A stretch of DNA of 64,000 bases, from NCBI GenBank assembly GCA_003339415.1, contig PDHQ01000072.1, positions 21,598 through 85,597 on the forward strand. The letters run 5' to 3'. This DNA comes from Ophiocordyceps camponoti-saundersi (nom. inval.). Taxonomy: Eukaryota; Ascomycota; Sordariomycetes; Hypocreales; Ophiocordycipitaceae. Below the pieces are notes generated by a model. The model had not been told where the DNA came from, ran no database searches, and was given only the letters and a program-made list of their open reading frames with translations. Each line of letters starts with the position of its first letter. Within the stretch, counting starts at the first letter, position 1. The translations under genes and the position numbers were made by a program. Of the stretch, positions 9,882 through 22,775 are shown piece by piece.

Positions 9882-12800
9882 ATGGATCCAGCCTCAACGC
9901 CCTCGACGCTCCCCGAAATTATCGACGAAGCGCCAGAGCCTGAGCCTCCTGTCACTCGACCGAATCCCTTTTATGACGAAGACGTTGCTTCTCGAAAGCG
10001 GCGCCGCACTTCGGTGTCTGGATCACCCGCCGCCTCTTTCGAACCAGCCAGCACCATGCGTGACACCTCTGGCCTTGCTGTCCCCGACTCTACCGACGCA
10101 ATGACCGTCGACGATGGCCTCGATGAGCCTCGAACGCCAGAACATGACTGCCTTGATGAGGTGGCTGCCGTTGATCCGCCTTCAAGCAAGGTGACGATTA
10201 ATATTCGGAAGCGGAACAGTTCTGCGTCGCCCACTACTGCTCTCGTCCCGTCCTTATCCCGCCCCGATGCCCATTCCTCGAGCTCCCCGTCGACAGCCCC
10301 CGAAGAGGCCGCCATGGAGGACGCGCGAGAGCCAAGCTCCGCAAGTCATAGATCTTCCTCCTTCTCCGTCACTCCCCCCATCGAGATTGTCGCCGAGGCC
10401 GACGGCGGCGGCGCTCCCGTTCTTGAAAATATGCCCCTCTCCACTACCGATCCCGGGGCGAACCTCCTCATCCTCGACCCGACGCTGCAGTTCCCATACA
10501 CGGAGGCCGACGAATGCCTGAACGACACGCTGCAGCGCTTGACGCAGTATCTCACCACAAGTGAGTTGCCCGCTTCCCCTGCTCTTGGTTGTCAGCCACT
10601 AACCTTGGCCAGCAGCCAAGCCCATCGATCCGTCTATTCTTGTCCAGGTCAGCGAGTGGCTCGACGAATACCTCCGATACGCTAAGCATGCGGACTCAAA
10701 CGCCGTCCTGCTTTCCCGTCGTACATATCATAACTTTTGGGTCTCCTTTCCGGACCCTGTCCTAGCTGTGACGTCTAGAAGGTGAGCGAATCGACTCGTC
10801 TTACCTATTGCGAAACATCTTTCTGACCTCGTTGCAGGGCGGAACATCTCAGGCACCCAGCTCTGCGCACCGCCGTCCTGAATTTGTACACCAGCTTTGC
10901 CGAGCTGGCGGCCCGCTTTGTCCAGCTTGACTGCCTCACCCTTCGCGACGCCGACCCTCTCTCGATCCCGTCAGACCGACGTGCGCCGTATCTGCTCTCG
11001 CCAGTCTACCTTCAGCATCTACACGGCATCATCGGACCCCACGGGCTTTACCCTCATCCGGTATCCGATGGAGGGGCTACCGGTGGTTGGGTCCATTCCG
11101 AGTTGGAGTCTTTCCTCATGGACAAGTTTCAGGCCTTCCCTGGGGGCAGCATCGAATCCTTGTCCCAACTGAGCGCTGCCATGGTTCGCCTTGCCCCGCA
11201 ATGTCCGAGATTGATCGATAGCATCGCCCCGGTATGCCAGATGTTGGCGGCTTGTATGAAGAATACGCAGCGAGCCCTCCGCTTGGGTCAAGAGCCTTCT
11301 TCGCAATTCGTTGAACGCCTGGAACAAGGCCACGAGGCCTGGATTGTCCTCTCAAGTGCCTTGGCGACCACAATCGACAAGCAGGTTACCAGTCTCGGCA
11401 GTGACCAAACAGCAGCGTCCATACATGCCCTGACGGAAATTCTGAGATCATCTCTGTGCGGCGAACACAAACGTGCCGTCGGCATGCTAGAGGAGAAACG
11501 AAAGAAGTATCCGACCATCCCGCCCAACTTCGCTCAAGAGGCGATAGCTTGGCAGTGGAAGGTCGACATCCTTGAGAAGCTCATTCGCTCCAGTCAGATG
11601 CAGCTTCGCGTCATGGCTGCTGCCAACATGTGCAATAATCTTGTCACCCTCTGGAAACGATTGTCCGACGGGGGCGAAATGTTCAGCTCCGATTTCCTGG
11701 AGCACCTATCCGGCTATCTGCTTGAGACTGGACTGGTCGACTACATCCTCGGCGCCAATTGCCACCCAGAGATCATCGTTGAGAGCGCCAACATCATCGG
11801 CTTTCTGGTCGTCACGCGAACGTACCGAGCAATGCATACGGACCGCGTGTGGCGAGTCATCACCTCGAGCCAGGATCCGCGAGTCGTGGATGCTCTGACC
11901 CGCATGATGATGAACATCACGAACTTATGCAATACTGACGGGTTGCTGCATCTGTGCGAGAAGTTTGAGCCCTTGCCCGTCGACAAATTCACGCCCTCGC
12001 TGCGTCTACTTCTCGAAAACGTCTTGAGCGAGCTGATGCTGAGATGCCAGGCCGATCAAAGCACGCTTACTTTCCAACCTTTTGGTTTGTGCCTGCGCTT
12101 GTTGCGGGAGTCTTCCGTCTGCGCCTCAGGCTCACAAGTTGTCGAACCCGAAATGCAGCAGGTTGCTATGCAAAAGTTCCGCGAGCTACTTGGTCATGGA
12201 CCCGACGCCGAAGGGCGACGGAAGTTGTATCTGAGTTGTATCGAAGATATATCCGCCAAGTCGGCCACCACGCTGGGGAGCCTCTGGTGTCTCTCCATGG
12301 CCATACGACATGCGACCGTCGACCAAATGCAGCTCCTCACGGAGCAGCATGACTTGGCGAAGCTCATCATAGAGGAGCTCGAGCATGCAGGGGAAGCTGG
12401 ACGAGCGGCCGGCGTGTTTCCCGTTCTTTCCGGCAAATCCAACCAGCCGAGGAGGGACTTCGTGACGAATCTCATACAGCACCAGCCGGGCTCGATCAAC
12501 GGTGAACTCGGCACGAGGCTTTGGAACATCTTGGTCGGGCCGCAGTCGACCTGCCTTGAAGACAGAAAAGCAGGCTGGCACATTATTTCGGGTCTCGCCC
12601 GAAAGGCATCACCCCCAAATACGTTCCTGCAGACGTGCTTCTGGGAGAACCTACCCAAGCTCTCGGCGGCCTACTTCTGCGAGGGAACACTCGATTTCGT
12701 CAAGGAGCGGCTGGTGCGATTCTTCCTGGAAGAAAGCCGAGAGTTCGTCTTCGACGATGCTACGACTGTCTCTCGCAGCGGCATCGAACAGTTATGGAGA

Positions 12801-15800
12801 ATCATCCTCGAAGCCGAGGACTCGGCTCTTGTCGGGCAAGCCATCCCTATCCTGGCCGTCGATATATACCTGGAGAGCAACGCCATCGCGTCGTATCCGA
12901 TGCATCGAGCACGTCAAGTTCATCTCGCCTTGGTGGTCCGTTGCCTGCGTCAGATGAAAGACACGGCGGCTCGAATTAAACGATCTGGTGGGGAATCGAC
13001 TTCTGGTGAAGACGAACCCATGGTTATCGTCGCGTCTGACGAGGAAACGAGGCAGCAGGAGCTCATCTTCACCCGCTCTTTGCAGCTGCTTCGGTTCTTC
13101 TTGGAGAAATACCAATCTAAGCCCAACTTCGCCGTGGCTGACCTCAGGTCTTTCATGTCCGACGTTCCGGAGCAGGATATCGGCGAATCCGCCCGGCTGA
13201 AATACCAATCGTTTGACGTCAACAAAGAGACGGATATTGTACCCCTGAACATCGGCAGGCTGAACACCGTTTCCTCTCTCCTCGCGACTATCAGGGCGGA
13301 GACTGGATTCGACAGCTTTCGGGTGTATTATCGGGGTCACCAGCTGCTTCCGACGAAGAAAGACGTTTGTAAATCTCTGCAAGACTTGGACATACAAGAT
13401 GGCTTCATCCTGGTCAAGCGAGAAGAGAACTACTCCGCCTCTCCGAGCCGGATCAAGCCAGGCTCGTTACCGCTCGAGGTTGAGATTCTGGCTCACTTTC
13501 CTGAGCTCTGGGACTATTTGAGCATGGACGACAAGATCGCAGAAGAGGTAGTTCTTCCCATCCCAACAACCTGCGTTAAGTAGGGAGAAGGTTTCTGACA
13601 AAAGAAAACACCTAGATCTACGACTTCGTCGTCCGGCTGCCCGCAGACGGCCACATCATGTCGCTCTTTGATACCGACGCTACCTCTTATAAGGATCTTT
13701 TCCTGCCGGGGCAGCCATTCAAATCTCTCTATGCTATCCACGCACTCGTGGAATACATCGACGCCATCTCGGGCACGGGAGCAGGCAGCAGCCTAGCTTC
13801 AGCCTCGCCAACGTCTTCACACGAAGAGGCTTTAAGGCGGGCGCAGCATCTTGTCGTCCAGGCCTTGTCAGATCCAGGCGTCTTGCAAGGGACCACGAGT
13901 AGGCTGCAGATCAGGTTGGCAAGCGCATTGATACAGGAGTTTGTCGCATTGGCCTCCGGTATGAGATCGCGCCTGACCTCACTGCGACGGTCGACTAACA
14001 TTGACACTCCAGGAGCAGACAGGTCCAAACAGCGGTTTGTCGACCGCTGCATATACGCGCCCGCTCCGGAACGTCTTATCGAGATCCTTGGCGACGCCTT
14101 GGGCCATGCGGATGACGAGGCGCTGCCGCTCATTTCCAACACCTGCAGCGCAATCCTGCTGGTCAGCAAATTGGATGCCCGATTTTGGATAAAGGTAACG
14201 CAAGGTGACGTGTTTCGGGATCTACTTCAGAAGCTTGTCCTCTTGGATCCACGAAGGGCAGTGAGGCTGGCCGCTACGCAACTGATCGAGGCCTCCATCG
14301 AAGCCGAAGGGCAAGCATGGCAAACGGAAACGGAAGAAGCACCCGGAACGGAGGCAAGAGAGCCATTCGCCTTGGCGCGGTATCTCTGGCCCATTGTCTC
14401 GGGTCTTCTGGCAGAGGCAGTCCGGCTTCCGGCGCAGTGCGAGGAGTTCTTTGGTTTGCTGAAGATGCTACTTTCGCGCATGTCGAGCGCGCTTTCCGGG
14501 CAGATGCAGCTTAACGCACTGGCGGGACAGACAAGCAACCTCCTGCTTCAGCATACCTCGACGGAGGTAAAGTACCGCCCCGAACTCGAGACTCAGAGGC
14601 GCTTAGTTTACTGACGATGATGAAATCTCGCAGGACGTAAGCCAGCAGGCGCCATACGACCCCGTGGCGAGCAGCCTGGCTTCGGCATTGCAGCTGTGCC
14701 TGCAGATCGATGCCTCGCTACTGACCTCGGAACTGCTACCCGAGTAAGCCGGATAAGTCTCCGTCTCTTGTGTGAATGAATGCTTACTTGTTTGTCGTGC
14801 AGGGACTTGGCTGAGAAGTTGATGTGGCGACACCTCTTCCCTCAGAAGCTCGATGGGGGAGCGGTCCTTGTGCCTCGCGTCGTCTTGAACTCGGAGACGC
14901 GATCAAAGCTGTACGACATCGTTCTTCGCATCGTCAAGCAGGATCGCCACCAGTTCGGACAGCTTTTGCAGCTGCTTCAGGATCTAGTGCCCTTCTACTT
15001 CGACAACTACGGTAAGTGTTGGCCAATTCGACAAGGGTCTCCCCATTCTGACTTTCAGGGGTCAGACGAGCCTTATGCCTACGACCTACCCTTTCAATTT
15101 GAACGGTCCAAGGCGATGCGCTCTCCTTGCGGCTATGTCGGCCTGCGGAACCTGTCCAACACGTGCTACCTCAATTCTCTCCTCACGCAACTGTACATGA
15201 ACACGGGATTTCGTCGTTTCATCCTGGGGGTACCGCGTCGAGTCAGGGAAGGCCCCGAGCAGCTACTTTCTTACACCCAAAAGGTGTTTGCGGCCATGCA
15301 AGAGAGCTACCGCCGATTTGTCGATCCTTCAGATCTCGTCGGCTCCATCAAAACTTACGAGGATACCGTCATCGATATCCATAATCAGATGGACGTGGAC
15401 GAATTCTACAGCTTGCTCTTTGACAGGTGGGAGGGAGAGCTGCTTCAACCCGATGACAAGCGGACACTACGCTCGTTTTATGGCGGCCAGCTCGTGCAGC
15501 AAGTGAAGTCGAAGGAATGTGAACACATCTCCGAGCGCCTGGAGCCTTTTGCCGCAATCCAGTGCGACATCAAGGGGAAGAGCACATTGCGGGAAAGCTT
15601 GCAGGCTTATGTGGATGGGGAGATTATGGAAGGGGGTAAGTCGTTTCTTCTCCGCCGGCACCGTTGTTTGCTAACAGTCCTTAGACAACAAGTACAAGTG
15701 CTCCACGTGCGACCGTCACGTCGACGCCGTGAAGAGGTAAGTCTAGCAAGCATGAAAACGCTGAAGCTGCTGACGAGACATAGGGCTTGCCTCAAGGACG

Positions 15801-18255
15801 TGCCAGACAACGTCATTTTCCACCTGAAGCGTTTCGACTTCAATTTGCGGACCTTGCAACGAAGCAAGATCAACGATTATTTCTCCTTCCCCACGACGAT
15901 CGACCTGCGGCCTTACACTATCGAGCATTTGGATGAGGCGAGCTCCGCGGCGGATGAGGACCTTTTCGATCTTGTCGGGATCCTAGTGCATTCCGGCACT
16001 GCCGAGTCGGGTCACTATTATTCGTACATCAAAGAACGACCCTCGTCGGCCGGCAGAGAGAGTTGGATTGAGTTCAACGATGATATGGTGACGCCATGGG
16101 ATCCAAGCCTCATGGCCAGCTCTACGTTTGGAGGGCCTGATAACCGCCCGGCGTACGAGACGAATGGGATCATATACGACAAGAGTTACAGTGCCTACAT
16201 GCTCTTCTATCAGCGTGTGTCGTCTCTGAAAGCCGAACAAGATGCGATGGTGGCGCAGCAGCTCGCCTCTCCGTTGCAGGTGGACATGCCCTCCTCGATG
16301 AGGGAGCACATGGTGCAAGAAAACATCGACATCCTGAGGCGGCACTGCCTCTTCGACCCAGGGCATGCGACGTTCGTGCAGACCTGCTTCACGCGAGCCA
16401 GATTCCTAGACGAGAAAGCAGGAAGCAGCTCTGCGGCGGTCGAAGCGGCCGATGACGCTGGCGAAGCGAGTCACGAGCTGCAAAATCTGGCCATGGAGAT
16501 GGCCTTGTCACACCTCGATCAGGTCATCACACGGACCAAGGACACACCCTCGTTGTTGACCTTTGCAAACCTGATCAGGGCGGCGGTGGCCAACTGCCAC
16601 AAGTGCGCCATGGCACTCTACCTCTACTTTGATGCGCGCCGCGCCGCGTTTCGTGCTCTTCTCCAGCGGTGTCCCGACCAGCACGTGCGTGCATTCGCGG
16701 GAGAAGTGCTCATCAAGGCGGCGCAAACGATTTCCGAGAAATGGCCTCGGCTCTACTATGGCGGCAGCCCAGTCACCGACAGCTCCGAAACCGAAGCGGG
16801 CAGTGACGGAGATGAAATGAACCGCGATCTCGACTCGGACATGTGCTCAGTCTTGCATGGCATCGTCACTCTCTTCAGCTATCTTTGGCAGTTCTTCCAC
16901 GTCCACCTCCGGTCTTGGGATGAGTACTTTGGCACGATCCTGGCGTTTGCGAAGCTCGGAGACAGGGAGGTGGCGGTCCTCCTATCGGACAATTACCTGT
17001 CAAAGTTGCTGCGCATCGTGTCGGCGGACTCGACCCTGGAGCTGGCGCCAAACTATGCCCGGATGCTCAACAATGTTCTGCGAAGGATCAGCACGCGGCC
17101 ACCGTCGTATTCTGCGATTCTCTCGCTTATCGACTACCTGCTGGCTCAGCTCGAACCGGTCCTCGGTCCAGATGTCATAGTGGACCGACCGACGGACCGT
17201 CTGACTCTTCAAGCCCCGTTCCCGTGGACGTCGGACGAGGTCAACATATTCCATTACCACCCGCAACACCAGTCGCTTAGTCTCTTCATGGAGAAGCTCA
17301 TCACGATCGATCAAGCATGGGGCTCGACGGACGATATTATGGCTCGGCTAACTTTGACGGGAGAGGTGTTGGATTCTCGAGCGCTCAATGTTCTCCGCAG
17401 GAACATCCAAGGCGAGTTTTCGACGCAGCCGATGGACCCCTACTTGAGGGTTGCGGCGCGTTACGTGGAGTGCAGCAGGTTTGCGGACCGCGTGCACATA
17501 CTGATCCGCCACGTGGGCGCACAATCCAGAGGCCTCCAGAACTCCGAAGGGCTTGCCTTTCTGAACTTCTTCAGGTCGGCGCTGACTTCGGATAAGCCGA
17601 ACGAACAGCTGGCGCGATCGAGGCGGGAGAGCGGCATTGCAACGATCCCAACTTGGGCACCGCACCTGTTGGTCTATCCGGACGTGAATACGCGGCGCGA
17701 GACGGAGCAACTGCTGGATGACGAACTCTTTTTGCCCGCGGCGGCTGGGGAGGGCGAAAAGGAAGCGGACAGCAGGGAGCAGGAGGATCTGGTGGTGCGG
17801 GAGCTGGGGCTCAAATGTCTCATTTACCTGCGCGAGGCCCACGTCAAACGACGAAGCAGGATCGAGCGCAACGCAGCAAGCAGCATCCTGCGGGTGGTGG
17901 GCAAATGTGCTCCTGGCTACGATGGCGGATGCGAAGCGGAGTGCACCGATGACGACAACGAATTTGTTGCCATCCAGACTGGTAAGTTTGTTTGCTTGGG
18001 GCCGTCTCTGGGTACATACGTCGAGTTTGGCTGACGGGCGAGGCAGAGATAATGGATCCGCTGCGACGGCTGATGGTGGACGAGGTGGAAGAGGACGCGT
18101 CCGGTGAGAGAAGAAGAGCGGAGGCTTGGCTGGACTGGGAACTGACTTGGCGAGCAGATTGGGACGACTCGTGCGCGTCGTCAGACCCGATGGATGCCAA
18201 CGTCGGTGTGCCAGTACAGACGATGAATGAGCTGAACGACGCGGACCTGCTCTGA
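9882..18255 (+). CDS. Giant USP-family ubiquitin C-terminal hydrolase (USP9X/USP24/USP34 type)
   Basis: A cysteine protease that removes ubiquitin. Exons: 9882-10560, 10616-10781, 10838-13547, 13616-13958, 14013-14566, 14634-14743, 14803-15635, 15685-15736, 15784-17981, 18047-18103, 18158-18255; together 2,600 codons in one frame. The first ~1,070 residues are helical-repeat-like. A ubiquitin-like stretch (SLLATIRAETGF to RVYYRGHQLLPTKKDV) lies near residue 1,080-1,150. The USP core has the Cys box GLRNLSNTCYLNS (~1,640), a zinc ribbon CSTC formed across exons 7-9, FHLKRFDFN, and the His box HSGTAESGHYYSYI (~1,890). A long C-terminal region follows. Two introns (13959-14012 and 18104-18157, 54 nt each) are in frame, so retention would be tolerated. 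A 47-nt intron-like stretch at 15012-15058 must stay in the message (see findings). Confidence 0.9.
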
Positions 18256-18870
18256 AACGAAGTTACGATGATGTCATGGCCAAGCAGACAAGGCTAAGAA
18301 GAGAGAGGCAGGAGAGATGACTTTTTCAGCAAGGCGTCTAGGAGACCTTTCCGTGTGCGTGTTGTGTTGGCTGTGTTTATGGATGCTCTCCTGCAGGCTA
18401 TCTGCGGTCATGTCGCTTAGCTCTCGACTGCGGCCCCTTCTCTCTCACCCCTTTGCTCATGTTATTTACTGTCGGGGTGCTTGTTGAAGATCCTCACGGG
18501 AAAAGGGTGAGTCTAAGGGAGTGAAAGGGAATGGAGGACCAGAGGGGATTGTGCGAGGGAGATGCTCGGGTGGATCACTTATGGGGGGAAGCATGCTTCT
18601 GGCGTGTCCCCGAAGCTATAGAGAGGGTCGGCAGGGAGGAAAAAAGACGAAGGAGGAGAGGAAAAGAAAATAATAGGAATCAAGAATGCAAGATGTCAGT
18701 GACTTGACATGGCGATGGCCTGGTGAAACTGGCCACTGTTTGTGATGATGGACTGCAGTCATGTGGCTTCTTGTAGTACGTGAAAGGCATGTATGTATGT
18801 AGCTGGGAAGCTGTTGGAGGAGGGTTATACGGTGACTATACCGTATAGCCGGCTACCTATGTAGTATGTA
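18256..18870. other. 3' flank of the deubiquitinase gene
   Basis: About 600 bp of non-coding sequence with purine-rich runs and GTAT repeats. At 18826-18847 TATACGGT and ACCGTATA form a short inverted repeat around a 6-nt loop, just before the MITE. No gene is seen. Confidence 0.4.
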
Positions 18871-19105
18871 TCCCTTTGAGTGCGGTAACGCCGCATCCAA
18901 GTACTTAGCAGGGATTATCGCCAATCATATACTACATAGCTAGTGGTACTTGTTTTTTTGCGGACAAAGCACTATAAGCGAAGTACCGGCTATTAAGCGC
19001 TATACAAATCGCAACTAACATTTTACCAGGCAATAGCTGTATCTTCAAGCTTTGTCATCTATATGGGTCTAGTACAAGCGTGCGGCGTTACCGCACTCAA
19101 AGGGA
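18871..19105. mobile_element. MITE with 25-bp perfect terminal inverted repeats and TA target duplication
   Basis: Bases 18871-18895 (TCCCTTTGAGTGCGGTAACG then CCGCA) are the exact reverse complement of 19081-19105. Both ends are flanked by TA (18869-18870 and 19106-19107). The 235 bp element has no open frame of note. TA duplication and short perfect inverted termini are the signature of Tc1/mariner-type elements and their non-autonomous derivatives. The 25/25 arm identity suggests a recent insertion or active upkeep. No second copy or transposase is visible in this window. Confidence 0.85.
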
Positions 19106-19107
19106 TA

Positions 19108-20840
19108 TATATTATAATGGATGCATGTTGCATATGTTGTATGTATGTATGTGAGTGTGCTGAAAGGAGGTTGTGATGAACTACTAGTACTCGCTAGTAA
19201 TAGGTGATATAAAGTATGTAGATAAAATACGAGATGTTAGAGTCATGGGTATCCAGGTGCTAAAACCCGGTGCCGTCTGGATGGAGGGAGGGAAACGAAG
19301 ATGCTGTAATTTGGAGCAGGATTCAAGGATCGGACTGAGATGGTTGGCGAATAAACGTGCTCGTGTCTCTGAGAACGCATGCTGTCTCTGTAAGCCGGCC
19401 TTGGAGATGATCTGTTGCCGGAACGCTATCATATAGCCTCGTGTCCGTCATTCGGGGGGGAGGGAGACTGTTAGCCTCTCCACCTTGCTCTTCGACGCCT
19501 TGGCCACGGGGGCCACCGGCACTCGCGCGGCAAATAATGCTCGTGATGGAGCAACAACGGCGCGAAGCTTTCGCCCTTTGACGGCGAGATTTACTTGATG
19601 GTGAAGTGGAAAGGAGGATGGCCAGCAGAATATGTACATATATATAACCAATCAGCATCTTTCTTTGCAGGCCAAGGTGGCCCCATTCGTCTCGGGGCTT
19701 AAAAAATCATCACACTCTTGGAATGGATCCTGTCCTCGTATCCGTATATATGTATATACGGGAGACATTATGTAAATCCGGGTGGCGAGGGACCCTATTC
19801 TCTCTGGCTTTAAATACACACACACACACACATTAAATACTGTCTGCTCGCTAAACAGCTAGAGGAGAACTCTAAGTTAAGAGGATGCTCTAGCCCTTAG
19901 ATAGATAGAATAGCAGAGGCGTCGGCCAAAGAGAGTCAATTTAGTAGGCCCCAAAAAGGGGGAGTAAAAGATGATGTCCACGATAAGTCTGACCCGGCCG
20001 GTACGTGCCAATTTAAACCCCAATCAGCCTCCTCGGCGCCTGCCTCCACAGGCCGCCACCACCCTTGTACATACATAGGGCTATTCATACAAGGCCGCGG
20101 AGATGTACATACATATGTACCGGGACGGCAGTCGAGGGAGAACTCCGGACCTCCGATTCCCGTCTTCCGCACCTCGTATGCATAAGGCTGGTGGATACTC
20201 GCTTGTCGTATGTATAACAACCACCAACCTTCTGGGCCAGCCTCTTATAACCACACTCACGCACATGTGCATAGAACAAACTCATGGGAGTGGTCCTGAC
20301 GGAATGTGAGGCAGTTTCTTCTCCCTGCTTTCCCGGGGCCCGCTTGAGGGCATAAAAATTTTTCTCGCTAGAACTGCTGAGGCGGAAGAGTCATCCATCC
20401 AACTCACCACCTCTTTACTCTTTTTCCCAGACTCGTTTTACTATAAATACACTACATACGGCCCTGGTTGAGCAGAGTGCGTCGTTGGCAACAAAGCCCG
20501 AATGGAGGGTGTTATACATACAGCAACTCATCGGGAAAGACGGGGTGCTAATCACAGAAGGCGACCAAGATTAAGCAGCAAATCAGCCCGGATACCGAGG
20601 GATCAGCCAGATGCCTTTGAACAAGATTCTCCGCAGGATGGATATCACTCGGTAATATTAATCACTGATACGTGTACAGGCTACACATGGGACTATTACC
20701 TTGGGTATACATAGAACCCAGCCAAGGCTACTCAATGCATTCACACAAGATCCCGGCACAAGGCACGCGGCGGCGTCACACATACATACATAGACGACAG
20801 CCACCCTGCAGCCTAGGGAAATCAAGCAGTCCATCGGGAC
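19108..20840. other. Degenerate intergenic sequence before the retroelement fragments
   Basis: There is no supported gene. Microsatellites include GTAT at 19137-19152 and CA at 19818-19832, plus the palindrome CCGTATATATGTATATACGG near 19740. At 19567-19635 the plus strand reads EIYLMVKWKGGWPAEY, which resembles a chromodomain core (YLVKWKGY) and may be a decayed Ty3/gypsy tail. A TATAAATA box at 20442-20449 precedes a short open stretch. Nothing here is firm. Confidence 0.35.
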
Positions 20841-21720
20841 TTGCGCATCAGATACACAGCAGGAATAAGCATCCGAGATGAGGCAAATCCACCAAAGAAC
20901 TGGTTCAAAACTTGGAGGAAAATCATGGACGAGGCAAAGTCCAAAGGTTTGTTGTCTTGGGCAGACGACAAGAAAATCTGGGTCGATGAATTCTGCAATG
21001 CGGTCCGCCCGCATGATTACATGCGGACCTGGACGACCTTCCCCTGGAATCAGTCCTTTTACTCGAAAAGGAGTATAAAGAAGGAAAAGAGGAAGACTAA
21101 TTACTTTTTACTAATATTTATTAGCTAGTTTTTTTACTTATATTTACTCAGGGGGACTTCACACCGCGAGAGAAGCTCGTCACCCTTGGAGCCCTTGTGT
21201 GGCCCGGTGATACGGCTGAAAGGGAGCTTGCAGAAGACAAGCTTCGGGAGCTATTTTCAAGAGACCCCTCAAAAGGGGATATCAACGCTTGGGTCACACA
21301 ACTAATCCAAGCACAAAGAATATGCTTGAGGCTGAACAGCGTAGGCTTCACTGATAAGGTCTGGGTCGAGAGCTTCATACATATATGCTGTGAGGGACCG
21401 TTATCCCTCGTTTGCTCAGGCAATTCATCATGACCTCGAACAATTCCGCAGGGGTGACCGAGGAAAGGTCCCCAAGTTCATCGAGGTTCTTCAGGAATTC
21501 CGAAGGGCTAATTACAACACCAGGACTGGCTCGAGGATTTAGAGGATACTTTCCTCGCGGCACCTAAGAGGTACCGTAAGGACAAAAACAAGATCCTTAA
21601 GGCTCTGGACAATATGCACCCGGACCTCCGCACTTACTGGCGGTCTTACAAGCATGGGTTGTCGACCGAGGATCAAGGACCAGGCTCGACTCGGTAGGAT
21701 TCTGACAGTCAAAAGCCGCA
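20841..21720 (+). mobile_element. Decayed retrotransposon gag fragments
   Basis: Several gag-like pieces broken by stops and frame changes. 20878-21050 reads PPKNWFKTWRKIMDEAKSKG then WADDKKIWVDEFCNAVRPHD. 21150-21420 reads REKLVTLGALVWPGDTAERE and on to YAVRDRYPSFAQAIHHDLEQ after a frame change. 21570-21690 reads KILKALDNMHPDLRTYWRSY KHGLSTEDQARL. The first matches a piece at 23990-24170 (SPPKN, then WFNEWRKPIDAAKSEGLSWA, then AVRPHPYMRTWTTY). The last overlaps a piece at 25600-25640 (LTEDQARLVGDWPAFKEW). These shared blocks show several copies or parts of one gag lineage. Gag type is inferred from context and composition. Confidence 0.65.
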
Positions 21721-22059
21721 ACTCGGCCTTGCTTTCCTTGCTGAAGAATATCGGTTTCCGAAGGAAACAAATGAACAAGATGAGTGTCACCAAGAAAACT
21801 GCTACGCCAACCAAAAACAGCGACTGGAAAGACGGGGGAGTCTGCTTGAAAATACGGCGGCAGAAAAAGGAGTTTGTTCACCAGCCATTTCTGGTCAGAC
21901 CAAGATCAAGAGACGGCTTTCGACAGCGTTTTCATCCACAAACCGATGGACAGACGGGAAAGATGACTCTCGACCAAGAACATCAAGTTCAAAGGAGAAA
22001 AAAAGAAACTCATGCCTTTTGCCACTCCTTAAACACTGGCGACATTATTCCAGTTCAAG

Positions 22060-22775
22060 TCTTTTCGAAACGTTATCCGACTGTTTGGCGGGCACAATTG
22101 CTTGAAGTGCCAACAAACAGAAGACCGTTAACAACGGAGGCGGAATCGCTGGCCTTGTCTCAAACAGCGAAGGAATCCCTCTTCACGAGTAGATTGCTCA
22201 AAGAATTATCCGTTAAGTTGGATGACCCCGTCTATTGTCATTCAATGTGACAACACACAAACAGTCGGGATTGTGACGAAGGAAGTGTTTAAACTACGCA
22301 CTCAACTAAAGCATGTGGGATATACATAACCACTGGCTCCGACAGGAAGTCTCGGAAGGGATGATCAAGGTCCAGTATACACCAACGAAGGAGATGATCG
22401 TGGATGGGTTGAAGAGCCGGAGTCAGGTCTTTACTGGTTTAAGACCTACCACGAACACCATCGTACGAAGCTGTCGATGGGTATACGTATACAAGTTTGA
22501 TCAATATGACAAGCTGACTATGTGTAAAGCCCGTGTGGTTGCACGCGGAGATCAACAACTTGTGACGGAGGCAGAGACATATGCAGCAACGTTGGCAGCA
22601 AGAAGCTTCCGGACATTCATGGCCATTGCCGCCAGGTTTGATCTGGGACTCAGGCAATATGATGCGGTCAACGCATTTGTCAACGCACCGTTAGACGAGG
22701 CAACAGCCCAGCTCCGCAAAGATTCAAGTTCCGACTGGAAAACGAGGGGCTATCTCCAATCACACACGATTTAGG
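22060..22775 (+). mobile_element. Ty1/copia fragment: RNase H end joined to reverse transcriptase start
   Basis: 22120-22420 encodes copia RNase H: TTEAESLALSQTAKESLFTS, then after a frame change CDNTQTVGIVTKEVFKLRTQ and HNHWLRQEVSEGMIKVQYTP TKEMIVDGL. Directly after it, 22465-22705 encodes the N-terminal half of a copia reverse transcriptase: RWVYVYKFDQYDKLTMCKAR and RQYDAVNAFVNAPLDE. In an intact element RT precedes RNase H, so this order is reversed. Either two copies are joined or the DNA was rearranged. The active-site YVDD part is missing here. Confidence 0.8.

Noticed and set aside
8692..9943. Two long plus-strand open frames rich in Pro, Ser and Thr before the USP gene
   Set aside because: C/T-rich leader sequence gives such frames by composition. 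They have no domain or clear start context, and the USP start at 9882 overlaps the second.
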